The translations under genes were made by a program, and so were the position numbers. 64,000 nucleotides of DNA from Bacillus pumilus (GTDB lineage Bacteria > Bacillota > Bacilli > Bacillales > Bacillaceae): positions 1,054,001 to 1,118,000 of the forward strand of contig NZ_CP046128.1 in the NCBI RefSeq assembly GCF_038738535.1. Reading direction: 5' to 3'. Of this stretch, positions 8,913 through 18,833 are shown piece by piece. The notes beneath the pieces were generated by a model. That model saw only the letters and a program-made list of their open reading frames with translations, did no database searches and was not told the DNA's origin. Position 1 is the stretch's first letter. Each line of letters begins with the position of its first letter.

Positions 8913-10690
8913 GTCAATATAAACAAATGGCTGAAAATGCAACTATGCAAAGCTTTTTAAACTGTTTTTTACGTGAAACAGGAATCGATCGATCTGCAAA
9001 AAAAGAGACGAGAGCAGATGGCTCGCTTGTATTCATCGCAAAACTAGCAAAGCAAGATCTAGAGCTTGTGATTCCGATCCGATATGTTTCATCTGTTGGC
9101 CGCCATCTCTTTGATTTTCCGATTCGCTTCCGTCCGCAAGGCAGTGAACAAGAGGGCGCAATCGCCGATTACACGACACTGGTTGCTCTATGTTCAAAGG
9201 AGCTTCTCATTGAATATGGCCGCACAGATGCAGAGGATGAATTCATGCTTCGCATCATTTTAAGCTGCCGAAATATTGAACGATTCTTAAAGGAGCGAGA
9301 AAGTGATCGAGCAGCTCTTTCTGAAGCCGATTTTGAGTATATCGAGGCTGAGCAGTCACTTCTTCTTGGACATTTAACGCACCCCACTCCAAAAAGCAGA
9401 CAAGGGATGACGGAGGAGGAAGAAGCGGTCTATTCTCCTGAGCTGAAAGGGGCTTTCCAGCTTCATTACTTTAAAGCGCACCATTCGATTGTGCTTCAGG
9501 ATTCGTCTATTGCACAGTCTGCGGCAAGCCTCATGTTAGAAGAGCTCTTGCGCCAGGTACCAGAAGAAACAGAGAGACTGAATACGTTAACAGAAAACGG
9601 AGAATATGTGCTCATTCCGATTCACCCGCTGCAAGTCAAAGTGGTCATGGAGAAAGCGTTCGTCCAGCGTTATATAGAGGAAGGGAAACTGACTTATTTA
9701 GGACCGCTGGGGTCTGAATACACAGCGACCTCATCCTTTAGAACTGTCTATCAAAAAGATTCTGCTTACATGCTCAAATTCTCTGTTCCTGTGAAAATTA
9801 CAAACTCCTTACGTGTCAATAAACAAAAGGAACTGGATCGCGGAGTTGAGATGTCTCGCATTTTAAAAACAGAATTAGGCATTTCTTTATACGATAAATT
9901 CTCTGGATTCCGGGTCATTGAAGATCCTGCCTATTTATCCATTCAAGGAGAAGAGGCGGAATCTGGCTTTGAAGTAGTCATTCGTCAAAATCCATTTTTG
10001 CATCGTGAAAAAGGGGCAAGCTTAATTGCTGGATTATGTCAGGATCATGCGTATGGTGGAAAATCGCGATTAGCAGGGATCATTCATAACCTTGCAGACG
10101 CAGAAGGCCGATCAACAGATGCTGTGAGCCAAGATTGGTTTAAGCAATATTTAACCATTTCGTTAGAACCGATGCTCTGGCTGTTTGAAACATATGGTCT
10201 TGCACTGGAAGCCCATCAGCAAAATGCTGTTGTGCAAATGAAGGCTGGTTACCCGGACACCTTCTATTATCGTGACAACCAAGGCTACTATTATAGTGAA
10301 TCGAAAAAGGATAAACTCGCAAACCTTGTCCAAAACTTGAGCGTGAGAAGTGAAACCATTTGTGCAGATGATGTAGCCGTTGAGAGACTGCGTTATTATT
10401 TCTTCTTTAATCATTTATTTGGTCTCATTAACGGCTTTGGCACAGAAGGACTGGCAAAGGAAGAAGACTTGCTGGCACTCGTGAGAGACACATTGCTCGC
10501 TCATGAGGAAACATACGGGGCATCTGAACTGACAAACAGCCTTCTCCGCTCAAAGGAACTGCCTTCAAAAGCGAATTTGCTGACACGGTTTGAAGATATG
10601 GATGAGCTGACTGGATCTCTGGAAACACAGTCTCGTTACACAGCTGTCTTGAATCCGCTCTTTTTACATAAGGAGGCGCTGATTGGATGA
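8909..10690 (+). CDS. NIS siderophore synthetase, IucA/IucC family (RhbC-like)
   Basis: A 593-residue NRPS-independent synthetase. These enzymes adenylate a carboxyl of citrate and condense it with an amine or hydroxylamine. An N-terminal IucA/IucC domain (about 140-390) contains IPIHPLQVKVVME and LKFSVPVKITNSLRVNKQKE; the C-terminal FhuF-like part (about 410-570) contains ALEAHQQNAVVQMKAG. It starts with TTG in a TTGA overlap with the decarboxylase stop and has a GGGAGG ribosome site. It is one of two such synthetases in the operon, as needed for coupling two arms to citrate. Which of the two acts first cannot be told here; RhbC position suggests the symmetric or second-arm enzyme. Confidence 0.88.
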   Translation: MSQYKQMAENATMQSFLNCFLRETGIDRSAKKETRADGSLVFIAKLAKQDLELVIPIRYVSSVGRHLFDFPIRFRPQGSEQEGAIADYTTLVALCSKELLIEYGRTDAEDEFMLRIILSCRNIERFLKERESDRAALSEADFEYIEAEQSLLLGHLTHPTPKSRQGMTEEEEAVYSPELKGAFQLHYFKAHHSIVLQDSSIAQSAASLMLEELLRQVPEETERLNTLTENGEYVLIPIHPLQVKVVMEKAFVQRYIEEGKLTYLGPLGSEYTATSSFRTVYQKDSAYMLKFSVPVKITNSLRVNKQKELDRGVEMSRILKTELGISLYDKFSGFRVIEDPAYLSIQGEEAESGFEVVIRQNPFLHREKGASLIAGLCQDHAYGGKSRLAGIIHNLADAEGRSTDAVSQDWFKQYLTISLEPMLWLFETYGLALEAHQQNAVVQMKAGYPDTFYYRDNQGYYYSESKKDKLANLVQNLSVRSETICADDVAVERLRYYFFFNHLFGLINGFGTEGLAKEEDLLALVRDTLLAHEETYGASELTNSLLRSKELPSKANLLTRFEDMDELTGSLETQSRYTAVLNPLFLHKEALIG

Positions 10691-11241
10691 GGCATCGTAT
10701 TAGGTTTATTCGCGCTGAATATGAAAGGGATGTCCGGCTTGTCCACAAGTGGATGCAAGAAGAGTATGTTCACCCATTTTGGCATTTGAATATTCCGTTT
10801 CCTGCTTTTGAAAAGCATTTTTATCAGGCGATTCATGATCCGCATCAAACCCTTTATTTGGGAACAATTGATGGGACGCCAATGAGTTATTTTGAGGCAT
10901 ACAACGTCAAAGGTGACGTCATTGAATCCTACTATCAGCCTTCTCCGCATGATCAAGGAATCCATCTATTAATAGGGGAGCCGGATTATGTGGGAAAAGG
11001 ATTTGCGGCCCCGCTGCTTCAGGCAATGACAGCCTTTCAATTTGAGCAGAACAAACGAACAGAAAAAATCGTCGCTGAGCCGGATATTCGCAATGAAAAA
11101 ATGATCCATGTATTTGAAAAATGCGGATTTGAACGTGTAAAACCAGTCAATTTACCCGATAAAACAGGTCTTTTGATGTTTTGTGATAGAGAACGATTCG
11201 AAAGGAAGTATAACCATGACGCGGTTCAACAAGCAAAATAA
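10687..11241 (+). CDS. Siderophore N-acetyltransferase, GNAT/IucB type (RhbD-like)
   Basis: A 184-residue acetyltransferase of the IucB/RhbD type that would acetylate N-hydroxy-1,3-diaminopropane to the hydroxamate ligand. The family signature is seen as HPFWHLNIPFPAFEKHF near residues 28-44 and GEPDYVGKGFAAPLLQAM near 97-114, with the terminal GNAT strand EKIVAEPDIRNEKMIHVFEK. It starts with ATG in an ATGA overlap with the preceding gene, behind AAGGAGG, and overlaps the following monooxygenase gene by 26 bases. Context makes the siderophore role much more likely than a general GNAT function. Confidence 0.85.
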   Translation: MRHRIRFIRAEYERDVRLVHKWMQEEYVHPFWHLNIPFPAFEKHFYQAIHDPHQTLYLGTIDGTPMSYFEAYNVKGDVIESYYQPSPHDQGIHLLIGEPDYVGKGFAAPLLQAMTAFQFEQNKRTEKIVAEPDIRNEKMIHVFEKCGFERVKPVNLPDKTGLLMFCDRERFERKYNHDAVQQAK

Positions 11242-12565
11242 TGTAGTGGATGTAATTGGAATCGGCATTGGACCGTTTAACCTGGGACTTGCCGCATTAT
11301 CTGAAGAGGTAAATGAAATCGACGCTTTGTTTTTTGAAAGAAGTGAAGCCTTTCATTGGCACCCAGGTATGCTCATTGAAGGGACGACACTGCAAGTCCC
11401 CTTTTTAGCGGACCTTGTCAGCATGGCAGATGTGAAAAGCAAATATAGCTTTCTTAACTATTTGCAGGAGCAAAACCGTTTGTATTCATTTTACTTTCTA
11501 GAGGATTTTCATATCCCGCGCAAGGAATATAGTCATTATTGCCGCTGGGTCGCAGATCAGTTAGACTCTTGCCGATTTGGCATGAACGTCGAATCTGTCT
11601 CATTGATTGAGAAAGCAGGAGAAAAGCGATATGAAGTGCATGTCCGTCATGTGAATGATCAAACCGTAGAGGTATTTGAAAGTAAGCATCTCGTCTTAGG
11701 AATTGGTACACAGCCGGCGATACCAGCATCGCTCCAGCCAGCTTTAGGAGAGAAAGTTTTTCACTCTGCTGACTATTTAAAACGAAAGAAAGAAGGCTGT
11801 TTTAAAGGGAAATCTGTGACAGTTATCGGCTCTGGCCAAAGTGCGGCAGAAGTGTTTTATGATATTTTATCAGATGATGAGGCAAAGGATATTCACTGGT
11901 TCACACGCTCTAAAGGATTTTTCCCAATGGAATATTCAAACCTTGGTCTTGAATATTTCTCTCCAGATTATATTGATTTCTTTTATGAGCTTCCGCAAAC
12001 AAAAAAGGATGCTTTGTTAAAGCAGCAAGACTTGCTGTATAAAGGCATCAGCTCTGCAATGATCCGTGATATTTACCATTTGCTTTATGAACGTTCTGCC
12101 TGCGGAGAGCAGTTGAACACAGTGCTTCAAGCGATGACAGAGGTCAACTTGATTGAGGAAACAGCGGACGGCTTGTCCCTTTCATGCATGCAATGGGTCA
12201 AAGAGGACACCTTTACCCATGAGACCGATATTGTTGTGCTGGCGACTGGCTATCAATCGGTACTGCCGCCGTTTATCAACCCAATTTCTCATCACATTCA
12301 ATGGGACGATCAAGGACGGTTCCAGGTCGAACGTGAATATCGCTTGAAAACTAATACAATGGGTGAAAATGATATTTTTGTGCAAAATGCTGAGCTTCAT
12401 ACACATGGGGTCGGCGCTCCGGATTTAGGGCTTGGCGCTTACCGAAACAGTGTGATTATCAATGAACTTGCTCGTCAAACCGTGTATCCACTTTATCAAA
12501 AGCACGTCTTCCAGACATTTGGTACACACAAGAACGTCAACACATTTGAAGAAATCAAAGGTTAA
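11216..12565 (+). CDS. N-hydroxylating monooxygenase, lysine/ornithine hydroxylase family (RhbE-like)
   Basis: A 449-residue flavin N-monooxygenase expected to hydroxylate the primary amine of 1,3-diaminopropane using FAD, NADPH and oxygen. The FAD motif GIGIGPFNLG is at about residues 14-23, the NADPH motif VIGSGQSAAE at about 203-212, and the conserved ATGYQ late in the sequence near 343. The longer frame from 11183 is rejected because ATG at 11216 has GAAAGGAAG upstream. The amine substrate is inferred from the two upstream diamine genes; the family itself also includes lysine (IucD) and ornithine (SidA/PvdA) enzymes. Confidence 0.88.
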   Translation: MTRFNKQNNVVDVIGIGIGPFNLGLAALSEEVNEIDALFFERSEAFHWHPGMLIEGTTLQVPFLADLVSMADVKSKYSFLNYLQEQNRLYSFYFLEDFHIPRKEYSHYCRWVADQLDSCRFGMNVESVSLIEKAGEKRYEVHVRHVNDQTVEVFESKHLVLGIGTQPAIPASLQPALGEKVFHSADYLKRKKEGCFKGKSVTVIGSGQSAAEVFYDILSDDEAKDIHWFTRSKGFFPMEYSNLGLEYFSPDYIDFFYELPQTKKDALLKQQDLLYKGISSAMIRDIYHLLYERSACGEQLNTVLQAMTEVNLIEETADGLSLSCMQWVKEDTFTHETDIVVLATGYQSVLPPFINPISHHIQWDDQGRFQVEREYRLKTNTMGENDIFVQNAELHTHGVGAPDLGLGAYRNSVIINELARQTVYPLYQKHVFQTFGTHKNVNTFEEIKG

Positions 12566-12578
12566 GGAGGATGAAGCG

Positions 12579-14393
12579 ATGAGTGTACAAGATGAATTGA
12601 AAAAAGCGGTGAATCCTGCTGCTTGGAAAAAGGCAAACCAGCGAATGGTGGCAAAAATGCTGTCTGAATACATGTATGAGGACATGCTTCATCCCGTGCA
12701 GCTAGATCGTAAGGATGGCATCGCTCAGTATGAATTAATCATTCACGAACATAAGAAATATCGCTATCTCGCAAAAACTCGTTTGTTTGATAGTTTTGAT
12801 ACAATCGCTGAATCAATCGAGTGCTGTCAAGACGGAAAATGGTCAAAGGATGTCAGTGCGATTGTGTTTTTACTAGACATTCAGCCGCTCATTCCAATGT
12901 CTTCTGATACAACAGGCCATCTTATCAAAGAGCTTCATCATACCCTGTTAGCAGATGTACATTTGCTGTCGAAAAAAGCACTTCGTGCGGATGAACTGAC
13001 AGATACAGATTACGCTTGGATTGAAGGAGAGATGACAGGCCATCCTTGGATTGTGTATAACAAAGGACGCATTGGGTTCAGTTACGATGACTACCTAGCC
13101 TATGCACCTGAAAGGCAAGAAAGTGTGCAGCTGTCTTGGATTGCTGTTCACCGGGACCTTGCGACATTCCATGCGGTCGATCATGAAAATTATGAGCAGG
13201 TGATCGCCAAAGAATTAGATGAAGTCACGATCCGTCAATTTCACCGCGTGTTAAAGGATGAAGGATTGAATGCAGCTGATTATTATTTGATGCCTGTTCA
13301 TAAGTGGCAGTGGACGCATATGATTATTCAGCATTTCCCGGAAGATTTGGCCTTGCGCCGGATTGTGTATGTAGGAGAGGGACTGGATCAATATATCCCG
13401 CAGCAGTCCATCAGAACCTTTACAAACATCTCAAATAAAGGCAAGCATCATATTAAACTGCCAATGAGTATTTTAAATACACTCGTGTACCGGGGACTTC
13501 CGTCAGAACGGACAGTCATTGCCCCTCGTATTACAGCGCATATTAAAGGGATTGCGGATCAAGACTCATTTTTATCGGATGTCTGCCGCGTGATTTTACC
13601 GGGTGAAAACGCAAGTATCAATGTCGATCATCCTTACTACAGCAAACTGCCTGGTGCGCCGTATCAATATCTTGAGATGCTCGGTGTGATTTTTAGAGAA
13701 AGCATTTACACGTATTTAGATGAAGGAGAGAGCCCTGTTACACTTGCAGCACTCACTTATGAGGATCATGAAGGTGAGCCATATGTGAAACAGCTGATTG
13801 AAAAATCTGGTCTCTCAGCAAAGGAATGGATGGCGAAATTTTTCCATGTTGTGATGCCGCCGCTGCTGCACTTCATGTATCAATATGGCACCGTCTTTTC
13901 ACCACACGGGCAAAATACGATTCTTGTGTTAAAAGATCATCAGCCGCATCGTTTGGCGATCAAAGATTTCGTTGATGATGTGAATATTAGTGATCAGCCG
14001 CTGCCTGAATTGGCTTCACTAGGAGAAGATTTAAAAGAAGTGCTGCGGAGTGAGCCGCCGGAAGGGTTAGTGCAGTTTATCTTTACAGGACTGTTTATTT
14101 GCAACCTGCGTTACGTTTCAAACGTGTTAGACAATCATCAGCTGTTAGATGAAACGACACTTTGGCGCTTGCTTGCAGAAGAAATTCAGCATTATCAAAA
14201 GCAATTCCCGCAGCTGAAGGACCGTTTTGAACTATTTGATCTATTCCAGCCGAAGCTGACAAAGCTGTGCTTAAATCGTAATCGAATGATTGATTATGGG
14301 TACGGAGATGGAGATGACCGCCCGCATGCGTCAGAGCATGGGAAGGTCAAAAATGCACTCGCTCATGTTCTTTCGTCCGCCTGTGAGAAGTAA
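12579..14393 (+). CDS. NIS siderophore synthetase, IucA/IucC family (RhbF-like)
   Basis: A 604-residue second NRPS-independent synthetase. Motifs of the ATP/citrate-binding IucA/IucC domain include LMPVHKWQW (about 238-246) and FTNISNKGKHHIKLPMSI (about 282-299), and the C-terminal FhuF-like part has FSPHGQNTILVLKD (about 442-455). The ATG at 12579 follows AAGGAGGATGAAGCG, 13 bases after the monooxygenase stop; the track of open frame upstream to 12462 overlaps that gene and lacks a ribosome site. It is the last gene of the operon and is followed by a strong terminator. No exporter, receptor or ABC uptake gene is included. Confidence 0.88.
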   Translation: MSVQDELKKAVNPAAWKKANQRMVAKMLSEYMYEDMLHPVQLDRKDGIAQYELIIHEHKKYRYLAKTRLFDSFDTIAESIECCQDGKWSKDVSAIVFLLDIQPLIPMSSDTTGHLIKELHHTLLADVHLLSKKALRADELTDTDYAWIEGEMTGHPWIVYNKGRIGFSYDDYLAYAPERQESVQLSWIAVHRDLATFHAVDHENYEQVIAKELDEVTIRQFHRVLKDEGLNAADYYLMPVHKWQWTHMIIQHFPEDLALRRIVYVGEGLDQYIPQQSIRTFTNISNKGKHHIKLPMSILNTLVYRGLPSERTVIAPRITAHIKGIADQDSFLSDVCRVILPGENASINVDHPYYSKLPGAPYQYLEMLGVIFRESIYTYLDEGESPVTLAALTYEDHEGEPYVKQLIEKSGLSAKEWMAKFFHVVMPPLLHFMYQYGTVFSPHGQNTILVLKDHQPHRLAIKDFVDDVNISDQPLPELASLGEDLKEVLRSEPPEGLVQFIFTGLFICNLRYVSNVLDNHQLLDETTLWRLLAEEIQHYQKQFPQLKDRFELFDLFQPKLTKLCLNRNRMIDYGYGDGDDRPHASEHGKVKNALAHVLSSACEK

Positions 14394-14395
14394 TA

Positions 14396-14432
14396 GAAAA
14401 GCTGTAGACATCAACTGTCTACAGCTTTTTAT
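14396..14432. terminator. Terminator of the siderophore operon
   Basis: AAAAGCTGTAGACA pairs with TGTCTACAGCTTTT around a five-base loop and continues into a T-rich run. The convergent yitH gene ends four bases beyond, so the hairpin may serve both. Confidence 0.85.
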
Positions 14433-14436
14433 TTTT

Positions 14437-15291
14437 TTACGAAAATGCTTGAGAGGCAAGGAAATAAAGAAGTGCGGGATCATTCTGCTTTTCTTTTCCG
14501 CGAATCATCATAAAATGCGCTTTGTTTGTTTTCGTAAAACCTGCTTCAACAAGTGATTCATGGAGGCGCTCAGCTGTTTCCTTCTGCATATCTAAACGAA
14601 TCGCACCAGAATAAGACGAGATGAGCGAACGGATCATAGAGAGAGCTGTAAGTTCATCATTTGCTGTAAGCGGTCCAATCATTAAATTGGCAGGCGTTTC
14701 AACGCCAAATGCAAAGCCAGTTGTTTCGTGATGTTCATTCTTTGCAATGATACGCCGTGCTGCCCGGTTCATCCGGTTTTTTAAAAAGCTTGATCGATTT
14801 GTACCTGCGCCTTTTTCATCAAGTGCTTCAATGGACGGAAGGTGCGTTTCATCGGCAGGAGACAGGTGAATGTCATCTGACACACGAAGAGCCTCTGGGT
14901 TCGGTTTTTGCGCTTTGTAAGTATGAATGTAACCAGCCGTGTGAAACCCGATTTTTTCGTAAACAGGCCGCCCTTGGACAGTAGCGGTTAAAACGACAGG
15001 AATGCTTTGGCTTTGATCTAGCAGGGTGTCAATCATTTTCCGTGCAAGACCTAATCCGCGATGTGTCTCAGATACAATGACTGCCCCAATTGACGCCGCT
15101 TGATCATATTGGAAAAGTCCTGCACATGAGATGACTTGTCCGTCCGTTGTTGAAAAACCTGTGAAATATCCATTTGTTAAAAGAGATGTGAGTTCTTCCG
15201 CATTGTAATCAGGCCAGTCTACCTCTTGAGACAATGCGATGAGATCTGGTATGTCATCAATTGTTAATGCTCGTTGAACAACGTTTGTCAT
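14437..15291 (-). CDS. yitH: GNAT family N-acetyltransferase YitH
   Basis: A 284-residue protein with two GNAT-like halves: an N-terminal acetyltransferase domain (about 1-130, with GAVIVSETHRGLGLARKMID as the acetyl-CoA pyrophosphate loop) and a weaker C-terminal domain (about 140-275). The length and the position upstream of the yitJ region match B. subtilis YitH. The frame extends ten codons further, but AAGAAGGAG lies nine bases before the ATG at 15291. It ends opposite the siderophore operon. The substrate is unknown. Confidence 0.75.
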   Translation of the reverse strand: MTNVVQRALTIDDIPDLIALSQEVDWPDYNAEELTSLLTNGYFTGFSTTDGQVISCAGLFQYDQAASIGAVIVSETHRGLGLARKMIDTLLDQSQSIPVVLTATVQGRPVYEKIGFHTAGYIHTYKAQKPNPEALRVSDDIHLSPADETHLPSIEALDEKGAGTNRSSFLKNRMNRAARRIIAKNEHHETTGFAFGVETPANLMIGPLTANDELTALSMIRSLISSYSGAIRLDMQKETAERLHESLVEAGFTKTNKAHFMMIRGKEKQNDPALLYFLASQAFS

Positions 15292-15372
15292 GACACGCAA
15301 CTCCTTCTTAGCTGAATTCATTTATATGTATCGTACCATAAGAAGCATAGTGTAAAAATTGGTGTTTACAAT

Positions 15373-15400
15373 CAAAAAAGAACCTCCAATTCCGGAGGCC
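15373..15400 (-). terminator. Terminator of the yitJ-metH operon
   Basis: On the minus strand CCTCC and GGAGG form the core of a hairpin followed by TTCTTTTTT, a few bases past the metH stop codon. Confidence 0.8.
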
Positions 15401-15404
15401 TGCA

Positions 15405-18400
15405 TTAATGAACATTAAAATATCGAGCTTCAGGATGAGAAACGACGATCGCTGAAACAGATGCTTCAGGTTCCATCATGAACCCTTCTGTCAGATGGAT
15501 GCCAATTTTTTCAGGCTGAAGCAGCTTGAACAGCTTTTCTTGGTCTTCAAGATTTGGACAAGCGGGATAACCAAAGGAATAGCGCTGCCCTTGATATTTT
15601 GCCTGAAATCGTTTTTCCATTGTGAAATCGACTGGGTCAGGGAAGCCCCATTTGTCACGAATCACTTGGTGGGTTCTTTCGGCTAATCCTTCTGCAAGCT
15701 CAAGCGCCAGAGCTTGGACCGCATGCATTTTTAAATAATCTCCTTCTTGCTTAAATTGCTGCGCAACTTCACGTATACGCGCACCAGCTGTGACGGCAAA
15801 TAAGGCAATATAATCCTTCTCGTTTTCGCCGCTTTTCCGCACATAATCAGAAATAGAGCGGTACGGAAGCTTCTCCTGTCTTGGGAATTGGAACGTTTCA
15901 AGGATGCGGTCAGGCGCTGCGGGATCATAAATACGCAGATCATTTCCGTTTGAACTGGCAGGGAAAAATTGATAAACAAATGCAGGCGCAAACCAGTTTT
16001 TCTCTCTGCCTTCGTTTAGAAGGTCTGTGACAAGCTGCTTTAATTCCAATGCTTTTTGATGCTGGTTAGCTAACAATGTTTTGACCTTTCCTTTTAATCC
16101 AAGGTGGTGACCAATGAGCATTTGTTCATTCACATAAGGCATAATGTGATGCAAATCGATGTCCCGCACATAATGACGTGCCGTAGTCTCTGGTGTAAGA
16201 ATAGGTGCCTGCGGGAGCGCCGCACGTTTTTCTAGTAATTCAATGACAGCTTGTGGCTGCTTTGCTTCTTTCTCTTTAAAAGGAGCCGCTGGCTCTTCTC
16301 CGGACATTGTTTGAAACTGAAGAGGATTCGCTTTTAATTCATTGGCTAAAGATAAGCCGTCCATCGCATCTTTTGCATAAAGAACCGGTCCGTCATAATG
16401 AGGCGAAATCTTCATTTTCGTAAATTTCCGAGAAAGTGCAGCGCCGCCGACCAAAATGGGCACGGAAATATTCGCTTTTTGTAAATCCTGAGCGGTGAGT
16501 ACCATTTGCTGAGCTGATTTCACAAGCAATCCTGATAATCCAATCATATCTGGTTTTTCCTTTTGCACAGCTTCGATCAATGTTTGAGGTGTCACCTTGA
16601 TGCCGAGATCAACCACTTGAAAGCCATTATTGCTCAAAATGATGTCGACAAGGTTTTTCCCGATATCATGGACATCTCCTTTTACAGTTGCAAGTAGAAT
16701 CTTACCTTTCCCGCTTGCATGCTGCTTTTCCATATATTGCTCGAGATACGATACAGATGCCTTCATGACCTCTGCCGATTGAAGCACTTCCGCCACAATC
16801 ATCTCGTTTTGATTAAAAAGACGTCCAACCTCAGCCATTCCCTGCATTAACGGACCATTGATGATATGAAGTGGTGATTCAAATTGCTCTAGAGCAAGGG
16901 ATAAATCATCGATAAGTCCTTCTTTTGTTCCTTCGACGACGTAGAGTGCCAGCCTTTCATCAAGTGATAAAGAGACCTTTGGTTTTTTCTCCGTTTTCTT
17001 TTTGCCTCGGTAAAATTGGGTGAATTCAGCAAGGGTTTGATCATTTGTTTCATAGAGCAGCGTTTCAGCCAGCTTGATTTCTTCCTTTGGAATAGAAGCG
17101 AAACGTTCAAGCTTTTCCGTATTCACGATGGCGTAGTCAAGTCCTGCTTGGACGCAGTGATACAAGTAGACGGCATTCAAGATTTCTCTGCCAAGAGGCG
17201 GGAGTCCGAAAGACACGTTGCTGATGCCTAAAATCGTCAGGCACTCAGGCAGATTTTCCTTGATCATTTTGATGCCTTTGATCGTTTCTTCGGCAGCGCC
17301 AATATACTGCTCATCTCCAGTGCCTACTGGAAAGACAAGTGGATCAAAAATGATGTCACTTGCGGGAATTCCATATTTCTTCGTTAATAGATCATGAGAG
17401 CGTACGGCAATCTCGAGCTTTCGTTCTGCTGTTACGGCCATCCCTGTTTCATCGATCGTGCCGACAACAAGTGCACCGCCGTACAGCTTCACAAGAGGGA
17501 GAATTTCTTCAAACCGTTCTTCGCCATCCTCAAGGTTAATGGAATTGATGATGGCTTTCCCTTGGGAATACGTGAGCGCCTTTTCAATCACGTGTTTATC
17601 TGTTGAATCAATGACAAAAGGGGCTTTGACTTTTTTCATGGCCTCTTGTAAAAAGCCTTCCATGTCAGCTGCCTCGTCACGGTCTGGATCAGCGAGACAC
17701 ACATCAATCACGTGAGCGCCGTTTTTTACCTGTGCGCGAGCAATTTCTGACGCTTCTTCAAATTTTTGTTCCGCAATGAGTCGTTTGAACTTGCGTGAAC
17801 CAATAACATTGGTCCGTTCTCCTACAAAAAGAGGACGCATTGATTCCTCATACATAAGGGGCTCAATTCCTGATACGGTATGCTGAGACGATTCATGCGC
17901 GATGTGACGCGGCTGAATCGTGCGTACTTCATCTGACAAAGCTTGAATATGTGCAGGTGTTGTTCCGCAGCAGCCGCCAACAATATTTAACCAGCCCTCC
18001 TTCGCAAAAGCGGCGATTTTTTTAGCAAGAGAAACAGGGGATTCGTGATATTGACCTTCTTCATCTGGAAGACCAGCATTTGGATAGCAGCTAACCGCTG
18101 ACTTGGCGATGGAGGAGAGCGTGCGGATATGGTCTGTCATAAATTCAGGACCAGTTGCACAGTTAAGGCCGACACTAATTGGTTTCATATGCTCAAGAGA
18201 GATATAAAAGGCTTCAATGTCTTGACCAGCTAGGGTAGTGCCCATTGGTTCAATTGTACCTGATACCATGAGTGGTAATTGAATGCCTGCCTGCTGAAAG
18301 GCTTCCTGAATGCCTTTGAATCCAGCTTTTACATTCAGCATGTCTTGGCTTGTTTCTAAAAGAAGGGCATCACATTTGCCATCAATCAGGGCGCGGGCCT

Positions 18401-18833
18401 GCTCTTTGTAGTTGGCGACGAGTTCATCGAAGGTTGTGCCGCCTGTCACAGATAATGTTTTTGTTGTGGGTCCCATTGCGCCTACAACAAATCGAGGCTG
18501 CTCCGGCGTGGAGTAACGGTCAGCTTCGTCCTTTGCCAGCTGGGCAGCCCGTACATTGAGTTCATAGGCAAGGTGGCCAAGCCCGTATTCATCAAGGACG
18601 AGCTTTGTAGCCCCGAATGTATTTGTTTCAATGAGATCGGCACTTGCTTCAAGGTATTCCCTATGAATCGCGCGGATGATGTGAGGGGCTGTTACATTCA
18701 AATACTCGTTACAGCCCTCATACTCTTCTCCGCCAAAGTCTTCTGCTGTGAGATTGGCATTTTGAATCATGGTCCCCATTGCACCATCAAGGACGAGGAT
18801 GCGTTTCTTTAGCTGTTCAGTGATAGTTGACAT
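15405..18833 (-). CDS. metH: Cobalamin-dependent methionine synthase MetH
   Basis: An 1142-residue full-length MetH, which moves a methyl group from 5-methyltetrahydrofolate to homocysteine through methylcobalamin. Domains in order: homocysteine-binding barrel with the zinc motif GGCCGTTP (about 285-293), pterin-binding barrel (about 325-600), cobalamin cap and B12-binding domain (about 630-870) with the axial histidine in [11 protein letters not shown] near residue 720, and the SAM-binding reactivation domain (about 890-1142). The ATG follows AAAAGGAGT and overlaps the yitJ stop by 17 bases, so it is read with yitJ from the SAM riboswitch. B. subtilis has no MetH and relies on MetE, so this is a clear departure. 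No cobalamin riboswitch is visible. Confidence 0.95.
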   Translation of the reverse strand: MSTITEQLKKRILVLDGAMGTMIQNANLTAEDFGGEEYEGCNEYLNVTAPHIIRAIHREYLEASADLIETNTFGATKLVLDEYGLGHLAYELNVRAAQLAKDEADRYSTPEQPRFVVGAMGPTTKTLSVTGGTTFDELVANYKEQARALIDGKCDALLLETSQDMLNVKAGFKGIQEAFQQAGIQLPLMVSGTIEPMGTTLAGQDIEAFYISLEHMKPISVGLNCATGPEFMTDHIRTLSSIAKSAVSCYPNAGLPDEEGQYHESPVSLAKKIAAFAKEGWLNIVGGCCGTTPAHIQALSDEVRTIQPRHIAHESSQHTVSGIEPLMYEESMRPLFVGERTNVIGSRKFKRLIAEQKFEEASEIARAQVKNGAHVIDVCLADPDRDEAADMEGFLQEAMKKVKAPFVIDSTDKHVIEKALTYSQGKAIINSINLEDGEERFEEILPLVKLYGGALVVGTIDETGMAVTAERKLEIAVRSHDLLTKKYGIPASDIIFDPLVFPVGTGDEQYIGAAEETIKGIKMIKENLPECLTILGISNVSFGLPPLGREILNAVYLYHCVQAGLDYAIVNTEKLERFASIPKEEIKLAETLLYETNDQTLAEFTQFYRGKKKTEKKPKVSLSLDERLALYVVEGTKEGLIDDLSLALEQFESPLHIINGPLMQGMAEVGRLFNQNEMIVAEVLQSAEVMKASVSYLEQYMEKQHASGKGKILLATVKGDVHDIGKNLVDIILSNNGFQVVDLGIKVTPQTLIEAVQKEKPDMIGLSGLLVKSAQQMVLTAQDLQKANISVPILVGGAALSRKFTKMKISPHYDGPVLYAKDAMDGLSLANELKANPLQFQTMSGEEPAAPFKEKEAKQPQAVIELLEKRAALPQAPILTPETTARHYVRDIDLHHIMPYVNEQMLIGHHLGLKGKVKTLLANQHQKALELKQLVTDLLNEGREKNWFAPAFVYQFFPASSNGNDLRIYDPAAPDRILETFQFPRQEKLPYRSISDYVRKSGENEKDYIALFAVTAGARIREVAQQFKQEGDYLKMHAVQALALELAEGLAERTHQVIRDKWGFPDPVDFTMEKRFQAKYQGQRYSFGYPACPNLEDQEKLFKLLQPEKIGIHLTEGFMMEPEASVSAIVVSHPEARYFNVH

